The notes below the pieces were generated by a model that saw nothing but the letters and a program-made list of their open reading frames with translations, was not told where the DNA came from and did not search any database. Both the position numbers and the translations under genes were made by a program. 64,000 nt of DNA, taken from NCBI RefSeq assembly GCF_014836715.1, contig NZ_JACSQI010000001.1:308132-372131 (forward strand). Reading direction: 5' to 3'. This DNA comes from Escherichia whittamii (lineage in GTDB: Bacteria; Pseudomonadota; Gammaproteobacteria; Enterobacterales; Enterobacteriaceae). Position 1 is the stretch's first letter. Each line of letters opens with the position of its first letter. Shown piece by piece: positions 21,563 through 30,161 of this stretch.

Positions 21563-22747
21563 TTAACGGCTAAAGAAAGCGCGCTGGATCGCCATTTCGA
21601 CGCCGCGAACTTCGGCCAGGCCTTTCAGACGACCAATCGCGGAGTAACCTGGGTTGGTTTTCTTCTTCAGGTCGTCCAGCATCTGGTGGCCGTGGTCCGG
21701 ACGCATCGGGATCAGGTCTTCTTTGCCTTCCGCTTTACGACGGTGCTCTTCTTCAACGATCGCTTTCACCACTTCGTACATATCAACGTCACCGTTCAGG
21801 TGCGCCGCTTCGTGGAAGGTTTTCGGGTTATCTTCACGCATGGTGGAGCGCAGATGGGTGAAGTAAATACGCGGGCCGAACTGCTTGATCATATCAACCA
21901 GATCGTTGTCAGCACGCACGCCGTAGGAACCGGTGCACATGGTGAAACCGTTCGCCATGCTGTTCACGGTGTCGACCATCCACTGCATATCTTCAATGGT
22001 GGAAACGATGCGCGGCAGGCCGAGGATCGGGCGCGGCGGATCGTCCGGGTGAACAGCCATACGCACGCCGACTTCTTCCGCAACTGGAATGATCGCCTTC
22101 AGGAAGACAGCAAAGTTTTCGCGCAGTTTGGCTTTGTCGATATCTTTGTACAGTTCCAGGTGCTTACGGAACTGGTCGAGGGTATAACCTTCTTCCGCGC
22201 CCGGCAGACCAGCGATGATGTTACGGGTCAGACGCGCTTTATCTTCGTCGCTCATGGTGGAGAAGCGAACAGCGGCCTGAGCAATTTCTTCTTCAGTGTA
22301 ATCGGCTTCCGCGCCCGGACGCTTCAGGATATGCATTTCAAACGCAGCGAATTCGATCTGGTCGAAACGCAGCGCTTTTGAGCCGTCTGGCAGTACATAT
22401 TCGAGGTCGGTACGGGTCCAGTCGAGCACTGGCATGAAGTTGTAGCACACGGTGCGGATGCCGCACTGCGCCAGGTTGCGCAGGGTCTGCTGATAGTTAG
22501 CAATCCACTGCTCATAGTTGCCAGTGTGGGTCTTGATATCTTCGTGAATTGGCACGCTTTCCACGACAGACCACACCAGGCCTGCGTCTTCAACGATAGC
22601 CTTGCGTTTGAGGATCTCTTCAACGGACCATACTTCGCCGTTCGGGATATGGTGCAGCGCGGTAACCACGCCAGTTGCGCCCGCCTGACGGACATCAGCT
22701 AAAGAAACCGGATCGTTAGGGCCGTACCAGCGCCAGGTCTGTTCCAT
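21563..22747 (-). CDS. uxuA: Mannonate dehydratase
   Basis: A 394-residue TIM-barrel dehydratase converting D-mannonate to 2-keto-3-deoxygluconate. The start [16 protein letters not shown] at 22747 has GAGGAAT upstream; a longer frame to 22777 lacks a site. Metal-binding and active-site segments include [36 protein letters not shown] and [10 protein letters not shown]. It is the first gene of uxuAB, behind UxuR/ExuR-type operators. Confidence 0.95.
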   Translation of the reverse strand: MEQTWRWYGPNDPVSLADVRQAGATGVVTALHHIPNGEVWSVEEILKRKAIVEDAGLVWSVVESVPIHEDIKTHTGNYEQWIANYQQTLRNLAQCGIRTVCYNFMPVLDWTRTDLEYVLPDGSKALRFDQIEFAAFEMHILKRPGAEADYTEEEIAQAAVRFSTMSDEDKARLTRNIIAGLPGAEEGYTLDQFRKHLELYKDIDKAKLRENFAVFLKAIIPVAEEVGVRMAVHPDDPPRPILGLPRIVSTIEDMQWMVDTVNSMANGFTMCTGSYGVRADNDLVDMIKQFGPRIYFTHLRSTMREDNPKTFHEAAHLNGDVDMYEVVKAIVEEEHRRKAEGKEDLIPMRPDHGHQMLDDLKKKTNPGYSAIGRLKGLAEVRGVEMAIQRAFFSR

Positions 22748-22912
22748 GTTTATTCCTCTTTCACGTAGTGGGTTCAACAGCGAAGAGACGCGGAACCCCG
22801 GAGTTGTTTAGGTATCCGAATGAACAACCAGACCACAGCCGTGGCGTTGCATCGGATGAGATGGCGTATAAGTTCTACCTTTTGGTAATACATGTCAACC
22901 TGAAATCTAAAA

Positions 22913-22923
22913 TTGGTTAACCA
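22913..22923 (-). promoter_or_regulatory. UxuR/ExuR-type operator 1 upstream of uxuA
   Basis: TTGGTTAACCA contains a perfect 10-base palindrome and lies in the AT-rich frame aaaattggttaaccac, matching the TTGGTnnACCAA pattern of hexuronate GntR regulators. It is about 165 bases upstream of the uxuA start. Confidence 0.7.
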
Positions 22924-23019
22924 CATCACAAGAAATCCACTCTCCTGCCGGTTGCTGCAAATGATAACAAAGGGGGATCGGCAGTTAGTGATCGGGGAAT
23001 GTGACATTCATCGCAATAA

Positions 23020-23029
23020 TGGTTGACCA
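23020..23029. promoter_or_regulatory. UxuR/ExuR-type operator 2
   Basis: TGGTTGACCA within aatggttgaccaattt is a second near-perfect match about 106 bases from the first, between uxuA and nanM. Paired operators allow looping repression of uxuAB. The 22748-23320 gap otherwise holds the uxuA and nanM promoters; K-12 has gntP, the fim genes and nanC in the corresponding interval. Confidence 0.65.
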
Positions 23030-23255
23030 ATTTACATAACGTGTCGTCCAACATAACAATGGATTAACCTGGAAAAATTAAACTTTATTGGTTCCTCGGC
23101 GATTGTGGTGGTGATTGCTGACGGCGTGCTGAAGCACACTGACTGTAAAACGCATCATATCCCCTGATGCTTCTCTCTTAACCTGTTCCCCCATTGCATA
23201 AGTTGTGACCGACACAACAAAACTGACTTTGTTGCAAAGATTGCTATTTAGTTTT

Positions 23256-23270
23256 GGTATAAAAGGTATA
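23256..23270 (+). promoter_or_regulatory. NanR operator upstream of nanM
   Basis: Two direct GGTATA repeats (23256-23261 and 23265-23270) separated by AAA. NanR, the sialic acid-responsive repressor, binds tandem GGTATA repeats. In K-12 such a site controls the nanC-nanM-nanS operon; here nanC is missing and the site stands about 50 bases before nanM. Confidence 0.75.
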
Positions 23271-23320
23271 CAGGCACATGGTGCGACATTTGAATTCCAG
23301 CGTAGCAGGAGTCATTCACA

Positions 23321-24427
23321 ATGAATAAAACAATAATGGCGCTTGCTATCATGATGGCATCATTTGCCGCGAACGCGTCTGTATTACCGGAGACTCCAGT
23401 GCCATTGAAAAGTGGTACTGGAGCAATTGAAAACAACACTGTCTACATTGGTTTAGGTAGTGCAGGAACAGCATGGTACAAGCTGGATACGCAAGCCAAA
23501 GATAAAAAATGGACAGCTCTGGCTGAGTTCCCCGGTGGCACGAGAGATCAAGCAACGTCCGCATTTATTGATGGTGATTTGTATGTATTCGGCGGTATTG
23601 GCAAAAACCAACAAGGTTTAACCAGGGTGTTCAATGATGTGTACAAATATAGCCCAGCAACTAATACCTGGATTAAATTGATGTCACACGCACCGATAGG
23701 CATGGCGGGTCATGTGACATTTGTACACAACGGCAAAGCCTATATTACCGGTGGAGTAAATCAGAATATATTTAATGGCTATTTTGAGGATCTCAATGAG
23801 GCCGGAAAAGATTCAAAAATCATAGATAAAATCAACACCCACTATTTCGATAAAAAAGCAGAAGATTATTTCTTCAATAAGTTTCTGTTGTCTTTTGATC
23901 CCTCTACACAGCAATGGAGTTACGCTGGCGAATCTCCCTGGTACGGTACGGCTGGTGCGGCGGTTGTGAATAAAGGTGATAAAACCTGGCTTATTAATGG
24001 GGAAGCAAAGCCTGGGCTGCGGACAGATGCCGTATTTGAACTTGATTTTACCGGCAATAACATAAAATGGAATAAGCTTCCTCCCGTCTCATCACCAGAT
24101 GGCGTCGCTGGCGGTTTTGCGGGGATAAGCAATGATTCTCTTATATTTGCCGGAGGCGCAGGTTTTATAGGCTCGCGCAAAAATTACCAGAACGGTAAGA
24201 ACTATGCGCATGAAGGCCTGAAAAAATCGTATAGTGCTGATATTTATTTGTGGCATAACGGGAAATGGGATAAGTCTGGCGAACTGACACAAGGTCGGGC
24301 CTACGGAGTATCATTGCCCTGGAATAATAGTTTATTGATTATTGGCGGTGAAACTGCGGGGGGTAAAGCGGTGGCGGATTCAGTGTTGCTCTCGGTGAAA
24401 GATAATAAAGTTACTGTGCAAAACTAA
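23321..24427 (+). CDS. nanM: N-acetylneuraminate epimerase
   Basis: A 368-residue periplasmic enzyme that speeds mutarotation of sialic acid released by host or bacterial sialidases. An N-terminal signal peptide (MNKTIMALAIMMASFAANAS) is followed by a six-bladed Kelch beta-propeller with blade motifs DGDLYVFGGIG, NGKAYITGGVN, TWLINGEA, DSLIFAGGAGF and SLLIIGGETAG. GTAGCAGGAG upstream serves as ribosome site. With nanC absent it is now the first gene behind the NanR-type operator, and its former neighbour nanS is a relic. Confidence 0.94.
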   Translation: MNKTIMALAIMMASFAANASVLPETPVPLKSGTGAIENNTVYIGLGSAGTAWYKLDTQAKDKKWTALAEFPGGTRDQATSAFIDGDLYVFGGIGKNQQGLTRVFNDVYKYSPATNTWIKLMSHAPIGMAGHVTFVHNGKAYITGGVNQNIFNGYFEDLNEAGKDSKIIDKINTHYFDKKAEDYFFNKFLLSFDPSTQQWSYAGESPWYGTAGAAVVNKGDKTWLINGEAKPGLRTDAVFELDFTGNNIKWNKLPPVSSPDGVAGGFAGISNDSLIFAGGAGFIGSRKNYQNGKNYAHEGLKKSYSADIYLWHNGKWDKSGELTQGRAYGVSLPWNNSLLIIGGETAGGKAVADSVLLSVKDNKVTVQN

Positions 24428-24443
24428 CTTTTCAGGGTTCTCA

Positions 24444-24711
24444 TTGCCTGAAAATAAAGATGTTGTTCATCCTGGAATAAAACAACTGGCGCGGTTTGCG
24501 CAGACATATCCCGCACCCGTCATATCACTTTAAAAGAGAACTGACAAACGCACCTGATGAAAATCCAAATAATTTGAGAAAGGGATATTACGGTTCAGCG
24601 TACCGATCGCCGGAGAACTGGACGACGGCGCTACGAAGCCGTCATTTCAGTCGGGGGATGATTGTAGACAAATTTGTTGACGCTATTTTGCAGTTTTGGC
24701 GTGAAGGGTGA
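24444..24711 (+). pseudogene. nanS: nanS (sialate O-acetylesterase) internal-deletion remnant
   Basis: 24444-24512 reads LPENKDVVHPGIKQLARFAQTYP, matching my recall of an early part of NanS. From about 24534 a second block reads RELTNAPDENPNNLRKGYYGSAY and continues through SPENWTTALRSRHFS to ILQFWREG at 24711, the NanS C-terminus. The catalytic SGNH core of about 200 residues, the start codon and the extreme N-terminus are missing. NanS normally deacetylates 9-O-acetyl sialic acid, so that ability is lost at this locus. Confidence 0.85.
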
Positions 24712-25477
24712 GCGTTTATTAATTTGATTTATTTGCATCTAGCTAGTTTTTCGTAAGAAAAACCTTGGTGTTGACGTTGACCTTGGTTTTTATTTTAACC
24801 GGCGACAAGCAACTGTCGGTAGACCCACGCACTCAAGAATTAAGTGTATAGGTTGTCATTGCTTTATTTTTATATTTCATAAAGGAGTTTTAAATAATGA
24901 CGATGTAAAAACTTTGTCTATAATTAAATATAGACTATAGCTTTAATATCTGTGGAATTAATAGGATGGAAATCGGATGAGTATGGTTATATTAAATGTA
25001 TTATTTTTAGAGGGCGCCTGTAAGTACAAGCGTAGTGTTTCCTTCCTGCCGTAAGGCGGGGAAGCTTAAATCAGATAGAATTGTGAAAATAACAGATGCC
25101 TTTATGTGTTGCACAATTTACAGGTTAAGAGATGAAATAAGAATCTAAAGACAACAGGTGAAATTGTTTTCATTGATTTGATAAAATAAGGAACACTGAG
25201 AGTCTCAGATATTTTAATTTAGTGATTGTACTCGTTTGTATTGCATAATTTTATTTTGAGCTTGCTGTCTTATCATTTTTAAAACCAAAGCACCATTTTT
25301 CGGGAAGAATACCATCATGAACAGGGTTAGCTTATTCAGCAGGTGATTGTCTGGAATAATCATTTCGTGCTGCGTATTTTAATTTGAAATGAAAAATATT
25401 CAACTTTCTGCGTATTATTTGACCTTTTATTTTTTAATTGTAATTCATTTTTTTAAAAACAAAAAAGCAAAGTAATT
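24712..25477. other. AT-rich region without a recognised gene
   Basis: About 770 bases at the left boundary of the leuX island. AAAGGAG at about 24882 precedes a four-codon frame (ATG ACG ATG TAA at 24898), possibly the stump of a deleted gene. A GC-rich hairpin at about 25045-25068 (cttcctgccgtaaggcggggaag) stands out. Base composition drops sharply relative to nanM. I see no tRNA, repeat array or longer frame. Confidence 0.5.
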
Positions 25478-25789
25478 ATGAGTACGGACGATAAAAACAG
25501 AAAGCCGAGAACAGAAAAAACAATTGAGCAAAAAATAGCATCAGCGCAGATGCGTCTAAATCGACTCAAGACCAAAGAGAAATCTTTATCCAAAAGCGTT
25601 GAAACACGCCTGAAAATCATCCTCGGTGCGGAAATAGCTAAGGCTATTAGTTGCAAAGTAGAAAATGTCGATAAGGAATTTGTATTGGAGATATTATTAC
25701 AAACTTCGAATCTTAATTCGGAGACTAAAGCAAGAGTTAAATTACGAGGGCAAAGATTCCTTGAGTATATGGTTGGTAGAAATGAGTAA
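25478..25789 (+). CDS. Small coiled-coil protein, mobilization-accessory (MobC/TraD)-like
   Basis: A 103-residue, Lys/Arg-rich protein starting MSTDDKNRKPRTEKTIEQK. Residues 15-45 form a predicted coiled coil (KTIEQKIASAQMRLNRLKTKEKSL in pattern), followed by TRLKIILGAEIAKA, which resembles the RRLIELGGLV helix of small conjugal-transfer/mobilization accessory proteins. The ribosome site is weak and the codon use AT-rich, like the restriction-modification genes beside it. No relaxase gene lies in the window, so if the assignment holds it is a leftover of a mobile element. A DNA-binding regulator is an alternative. Confidence 0.45.
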   Translation: MSTDDKNRKPRTEKTIEQKIASAQMRLNRLKTKEKSLSKSVETRLKIILGAEIAKAISCKVENVDKEFVLEILLQTSNLNSETKARVKLRGQRFLEYMVGRNE

Positions 25790-25942
25790 TTTTTGATTCA
25801 GTCGGCGGATATTTATAGTAGCAAAACAAGAATATCTAGCGGGGTTTCGGGGGTTAAAGTTAACTAGGAAGACAGTTTAGTATATAGCACGTTAGGAATT
25901 ATGACCATCAAGGTTTTATTGCATTTAATTCTATATCACCAC

Positions 25943-25973
25943 AAGTAGGTGGTTTATAAAAAACCACCTACTT
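25943..25973 (-). terminator. Hairpin terminator after the restriction-modification genes
   Basis: A perfect 13-base stem (AAGTAGGTGGTTT at 25943-25955 and its complement at 25961-25973) around a five-base loop, 26 bases beyond the restriction gene stop. It could act in both directions. Confidence 0.75.
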
Positions 25974-25998
25974 AAACAACGGTAAATAAATTATTCAA

Positions 25999-26886
25999 TC
26001 AAAGGAGATAGCCATTTTGCAACCCATAATTTACACCACCCTCCCAATCAGACGTTAGGAAGTCTTTTACAAGAATAAACAAATGCATCACTGCATCTTC
26101 GTAAATTGGATTTTTTACATAACCATCTAAAAACCTGTATTCTCTATCGGTGTTCTTTTGTTTGCGTAGCACATAAATTTGATCAACCTTATATTTTTTC
26201 AAATTTATATTCTCGGTTAACTTTATCCATTCTGCAACTACAATATACATTGCATTTGGATTTTTGAGTTTTATTTCTTCAGCCGCCGTTGAAACATCCT
26301 GTAGCATTGTTTTATCAAGGTACGTTTTACATTCAATTGCTATAGCAGGAATATCCCAAATATGAACCTCATTTTTTTGAGATCCATTGCAATTCATCTC
26401 AGCATTTACACTGACTCCGATCGAAAAATCATGATCTTTTTTCTCAATTACAGCATAAGGCCTTTCCACCATATTACCATATGAATTTGACCTAAAAAAT
26501 ATATCTTTAAACGAATGTGATTTACCTATAAGAGCATGTGGACTTATTTCTTCAACTATATCTTTAAATAAATAATACATAAACTCTTCAAGAACGGATG
26601 AGTGTAGATTTGATCTTGAGTCAAAATGTTCTGCATATTTTTGAACATCAAGAAAATCCTTGTAATTATTTAAGAGTTCAACTCTTTTACAGATTATTTC
26701 TTGTATTTCATCTAAAGAAGAATTTTTAAATGGTCCTTTGAGTTCTAGATTACCTTTCTTCCAAACTTCATATCTTTGGCTTATCTCTTTTAAAAATAAA
26801 ACTGATTCTCGATCTGTATACTTTACTTTACTGTTAAGCTTTTGTAATATATTATTTCCATGCACAAACACATTATTTTTTATCAT
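25999..26886 (-). CDS. Type II restriction endonuclease, Bpu10I-like
   Basis: About 295 residues from the ATG at 26886 (MIKNNVFVHGNN), which has GAGG nine bases upstream; a longer frame to 26901 lacks a site. The likely PD-(D/E)XK core is HIWDIPAIAIECKTYLDKTML near residues 180-200, with the ECK giving the E-x-K pair and an upstream Asp in WD. The layout resembles the Bpu10I family of type IIT endonucleases. The start lies inside the end of the methyltransferase gene (14-base overlap), so translation is probably coupled and follows methylase synthesis. The low GC content marks horizontal origin. The family assignment is by recall; the general role as cognate restriction enzyme is stronger. 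Confidence 0.7.
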   Translation of the reverse strand: MIKNNVFVHGNNILQKLNSKVKYTDRESVLFLKEISQRYEVWKKGNLELKGPFKNSSLDEIQEIICKRVELLNNYKDFLDVQKYAEHFDSRSNLHSSVLEEFMYYLFKDIVEEISPHALIGKSHSFKDIFFRSNSYGNMVERPYAVIEKKDHDFSIGVSVNAEMNCNGSQKNEVHIWDIPAIAIECKTYLDKTMLQDVSTAAEEIKLKNPNAMYIVVAEWIKLTENINLKKYKVDQIYVLRKQKNTDREYRFLDGYVKNPIYEDAVMHLFILVKDFLTSDWEGGVNYGLQNGYLL

Positions 26887-28057
26887 TATAAAATACCTCA
26901 TTAAAGATATTTAATGCAATTTCCTTTGCCATTAATGGTGGAACGGCATTGCCTATTTGATTGTATTGACATAAGTATTTTTCATCTTCACGACCTTCTC
27001 TCTGTAACAATTTGTGGCTTACTACAGTAGGTTTCCCCTTAAATACATACCAGTCTGGAAACGACTGAATTCTAGCCCCCTCTCTCGCAGTAAAGTTTCG
27101 GTTTAAATAAGGATGAACGAAGTTTGCATAAAATGAAGCAGCAATTGTATGACATGGTTTATTAGGATGCATACGTCTATTATTCTGATCATATACCTTT
27201 TCAGAAATTTCTTTGCTATTTCTTTTATACGGTTTTAAATGTTCAGGAACATCAGAAGTAGATTGCCCCCAAGTCATGGACGAAAAACGCTCAACTAGTC
27301 TTTTTGAATGATTCATTGCCTTATGATTAAATATTTTATAACTATTAAACCTGAGTTTTTTTTGATAATCAGTTAAAGCTTGTTTATCATAATCCATCTC
27401 TTCGCTTCCCTCTCTGGCATTAATTTGAGGAAGATCTGAAATAGCGTCCCATAATGTGGGTGTTTTTTTCAATCCATCACTACCAGTTATGTTATGTGTT
27501 GGTTTTGGAAATGGATTTTTTAATTCTTTTCTGGATGCTATAATAAACAACCGCCTTCTGATTTGCGGTACTCCAAAATCTGTTGCCTCCAAAATACTGT
27601 GATATACATGATATCCTAATGAGGACAGTTCTTCTTTTATAATATCGACGACAAATATTCCATCTTTCGTTTTTGCTTTAACTATATTCGGAACATTCTC
27701 CATTATCATTACCATTGGCGATAATATTCTTCCAATGCGAAGAAACTCCTCAAATAATGAATTTCGTGGATCTTTATGATCGCCATTATTTTTATTAGCT
27801 ATTGAAAAACCTTGGCATGGCGGCCCACCGAGTATAATATCAGGTTTGTTATTTTTAAAAGTCTTCAATATCTCTTCGTCACTAAACTGTGATATGTCTT
27901 TTTTAATTACCAATGACTCTGGATGATTAAATTTAAATGTTTCAGTTGCCCAACTATCAACCTCGATAGCGCCAATTATTTCGGCACCTGCCATATGGAA
28001 TCCCAGACTAAATCCTCCTGCTCCAGCGAAGGTGTCTAACACTTTAACTTTACTCAT
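26873..28057 (-). CDS. DNA (cytosine-5) methyltransferase of a type II R-M system
   Basis: 394 residues carrying the ordered C5-methyltransferase motifs: I FAGAGGFSLGF (residues 10-20), IV GGPPCQGFS with the catalytic Cys near residue 81, VI MENVPN near 119, VIII QIRRRLF near 168, and IX-X REGARIQSFPDW and QIGNAVPPLMA at the C-terminus. The target-recognition domain lies between about residues 210 and 300. The enzyme protects host DNA from the adjoining endonuclease. The sequence recognised cannot be read from the protein; a DdeI/Bpu10I-like CTNAG core is only a guess from the partner enzyme. No controller (C) protein gene is present. Confidence 0.92.
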   Translation of the reverse strand: MSKVKVLDTFAGAGGFSLGFHMAGAEIIGAIEVDSWATETFKFNHPESLVIKKDISQFSDEEILKTFKNNKPDIILGGPPCQGFSIANKNNGDHKDPRNSLFEEFLRIGRILSPMVMIMENVPNIVKAKTKDGIFVVDIIKEELSSLGYHVYHSILEATDFGVPQIRRRLFIIASRKELKNPFPKPTHNITGSDGLKKTPTLWDAISDLPQINAREGSEEMDYDKQALTDYQKKLRFNSYKIFNHKAMNHSKRLVERFSSMTWGQSTSDVPEHLKPYKRNSKEISEKVYDQNNRRMHPNKPCHTIAASFYANFVHPYLNRNFTAREGARIQSFPDWYVFKGKPTVVSHKLLQREGREDEKYLCQYNQIGNAVPPLMAKEIALNIFNEVFYNDKK

Positions 28058-28171
28058 TTTATTAATCTAATCCTAATTCCACGTTGATATTTGTAAACTA
28101 TTTTAAGAGCGGCACAACAAACTTGTTCACGATTTATCAAAGCTAAATGGTTGCTTATAACTAGTTCTACA

Positions 28172-29369
28172 TTAGTGTAAATAATCACCCCACCACTGAA
28201 TCATAAGTCTACGTTCATGAAGATGTTCTGCAAGTTGGATGTAAGCCGCACGGATATTGTTTCGTTCCTGATGGCTCATCTGGCGTTCAACAGCGTCTCT
28301 TAACCATAAACCAGACTCAATCAAGGCACTACAAGCCATCGCCCTAACCCGTGCTCACAGCCTCCGTTTTCGTGTCGTACACCATTGAACGAAGGGTCTT
28401 GTTAACAGTGTTCTCACTCATTGGCCTATCTGACTGGTAATCACCCGTGAAGACCAACTCGTTATCTCCACTGATATGTTTTATCTCTTCTAACATTTTC
28501 AGTGCCTGACGGCTTAAGGAAATAAGGTGAGGACTAAGCATTTTTAGAACCACGTTGTGACTGTTTATCGCCCTTTAAAGGTTCTTGCTCTGGAGGTATC
28601 GTCCAAAGCACATTTATAAAATCGATTTATTTCCATCTGGCAAAACGAAGTTCACTCGAACGAATGAAGGCTAATAACGTTAACGCCACCGCCAACTTAG
28701 TCAATGTTCAACCATTGAAGCGCTCAATTTTATCAAACAATTCAGGGATTCGCTCAAAATTGAGGGCGGGACGATGCACCCGTTTAACCATGGCTACCGC
28801 ACCAGCCATGTCTTGGGCCGGGTTATAATCACTCAGACCATTTTGTACCGCAAAATGCATGATAACAGTTGTATGTTGTTGAAGACGAGAGGCAACTTCA
28901 TATCGTCCGTTCGCCTCAACTACCTTTATCGGGGCGAGTAAATCTCTTGTCTTCCGAAATTTTCCGCTGACCTAACGCTAGGAAAAGATTATCCACTAAG
29001 CTTTTAAGCACTCGTTCACTATGGGACGCCGACCATTTTTTACTAAGGATGCCTGCCAATCTCTTACCACAGCCTCAAAGGTTAGTGCTCCGCTTTCTGC
29101 AATCTTTTCCTCTTTTTCTTTTGAGAGGGATCGATGCCATCAGATACCAGTTTCTTTGCTGCATCGCACCTCTTACTAGCCTCTGCCGATGAAATCATTA
29201 GATACCCCCCTAACGCCAGCATCTTCTGTTTGCAACTGAATCGATATTGAAAACGCCAGTATTTTGAGCCATTAGGGTTAACCCGCAGATGCATACCCTC
29301 ACCATGGGTAAGTTTGAAAGGTTTATCTGCAGGCTTAACCGTTCTGACTTTGATATCAGTAAGAGCCAT
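28172..29369 (-). pseudogene. intB: Decayed P4-type tyrosine integrase next to leuX
   Basis: The N-terminus is readable from ATG 29369 (MALTDIKVRTVKPADKPF, the usual P4-integrase opening). The middle survives in pieces (TFEAVVRDWQASL; RIPELFDKIERF), and the C-terminus reads HLISLSRQALKMLEEIKHISG and then, after a frame change near 28345, RQMSHQERNNIRAAYI up to the stop at 28172. There are several frameshifts and stops, and the Arg/His catalytic box (GHGFR) is damaged. The gene starts about 180 bases from the 3' end of leuX, the standard arrangement for elements integrating at this tRNA. It can no longer excise the island. Confidence 0.85.
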
Positions 29370-29549
29370 AGATCGCCCTCGCCGTGATGGTATCAATATA
29401 AATCGAACAGAAACCACCAACAGTATTTATTGGTAGACATTGATATTCGACAGTAGATTTTGATAGACCTGAAACAAGAAGAACACTATCTAACTTATTG
29501 ATTTTGTACACATAAGTAGACTTTAGTAGTAGACTGTAAAAGCCTTGAC

Positions 29550-29634
29550 TGGTGCCGAAGGCCGGACTCGAACCGGCACGTATTTCTACGGTTGATTTTG
29601 AATCAACTGCGTCTACCGATTTCGCCACTTCGGC
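29550..29634 (-). tRNA. leuX: tRNA-Leu (anticodon CAA)
   Basis: An 85-base tRNA with encoded CCA. The acceptor stem GCCGAAG pairs with CTTCGGC, the anticodon loop is TTCAAAA (anticodon CAA) on a GTTGA/TCAAC stem, there is a long variable arm typical of tRNA-Leu, and the T-arm has GGTTCGAGTCC. leuX is a well-known integration hotspot in E. coli, and the integrase relic lies at its 3' side. Confidence 0.96.
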
Positions 29635-29827
29635 ACTGAAGAGGTATGCGGAAAACGTTGTGAATTATACCTGTCACGCGCCACCATGCAAGCGCCAGCT
29701 TGTGCCTGCCTCGCTAAGTGCTGAAAATTTCAGCATTGTCTTCAGCGATATGTAACCTTTGTCACACTCCTGGCCCCGCCCAGCCATGCTCTACACTTCC
29801 CAGACAACACCAGAGAACGACAAAAAT

Positions 29828-30110
29828 ATGCCGATGATCGATAACGAATAAGGATTTTCGCAATATCCGCGGGTTGCCGGACATGTGGTGATTGTCCGTG
29901 TGGTTGCCTTGGGTAGCACCGCGCAGGATAAAGATTAGCAGTTAGGTCAACAGACGGCGCGCAGCCGTGGTCACTGCGGCGCCGGTATTCGCGGTAATCA
30001 GATCAACTTTTGGCAAGGTTCGGTGCCGACAATTATGAATCGAGGAGGCTTTTCCGGTGCGCCTCTGCCAGGCCTTTAAGATATCTCGCAATCGGCTGAA
30101 TTTAGTGGTG
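29828..30110 (+). pseudogene. ahr: ahr (yjgB, NADPH aldehyde reductase) remnant
   Basis: The frame from 29828 reads MIDNE-stop-GFSQYPRVAGHVVIVRVVALGSTAQDKD, then a stop, then [26 protein letters not shown], which follows my recall of the zinc alcohol dehydrogenase Ahr from about residue 47 to 125. Two in-frame stops and altered metal ligands (HE of the GHE motif is now HV) show it is dead. A further block to about 30100 (LPGL-stop-DIS-QSAE) matches a little more. The idn gluconate/idonate genes that follow in K-12 are gone. The 29635-30161 gap is otherwise empty. Confidence 0.8.
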
Positions 30111-30161
30111 AAAGGAGCTCAACCGTGTCTATACTCCAGGCAGGGAACTGGAGGAAATCTC

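Noticed and set aside
24534..24711. A small stand-alone gene ending in ILQFWREG
   Set aside because: It reads as the C-terminus of NanS with the matching N-terminal block just upstream, so it is a pseudogene remnant.
24430..25100. A second copy of the leuX 3' end as the far attachment site of the island
   Set aside because: I looked for the tRNA 3' segment (ggtgccgaaggccgg) and did not find a copy in this region.
28344..28553. A 69-residue frame as a small gene
   Set aside because: It is a surviving block of the decayed P4-type integrase; further integrase pieces continue on both sides in other frames.
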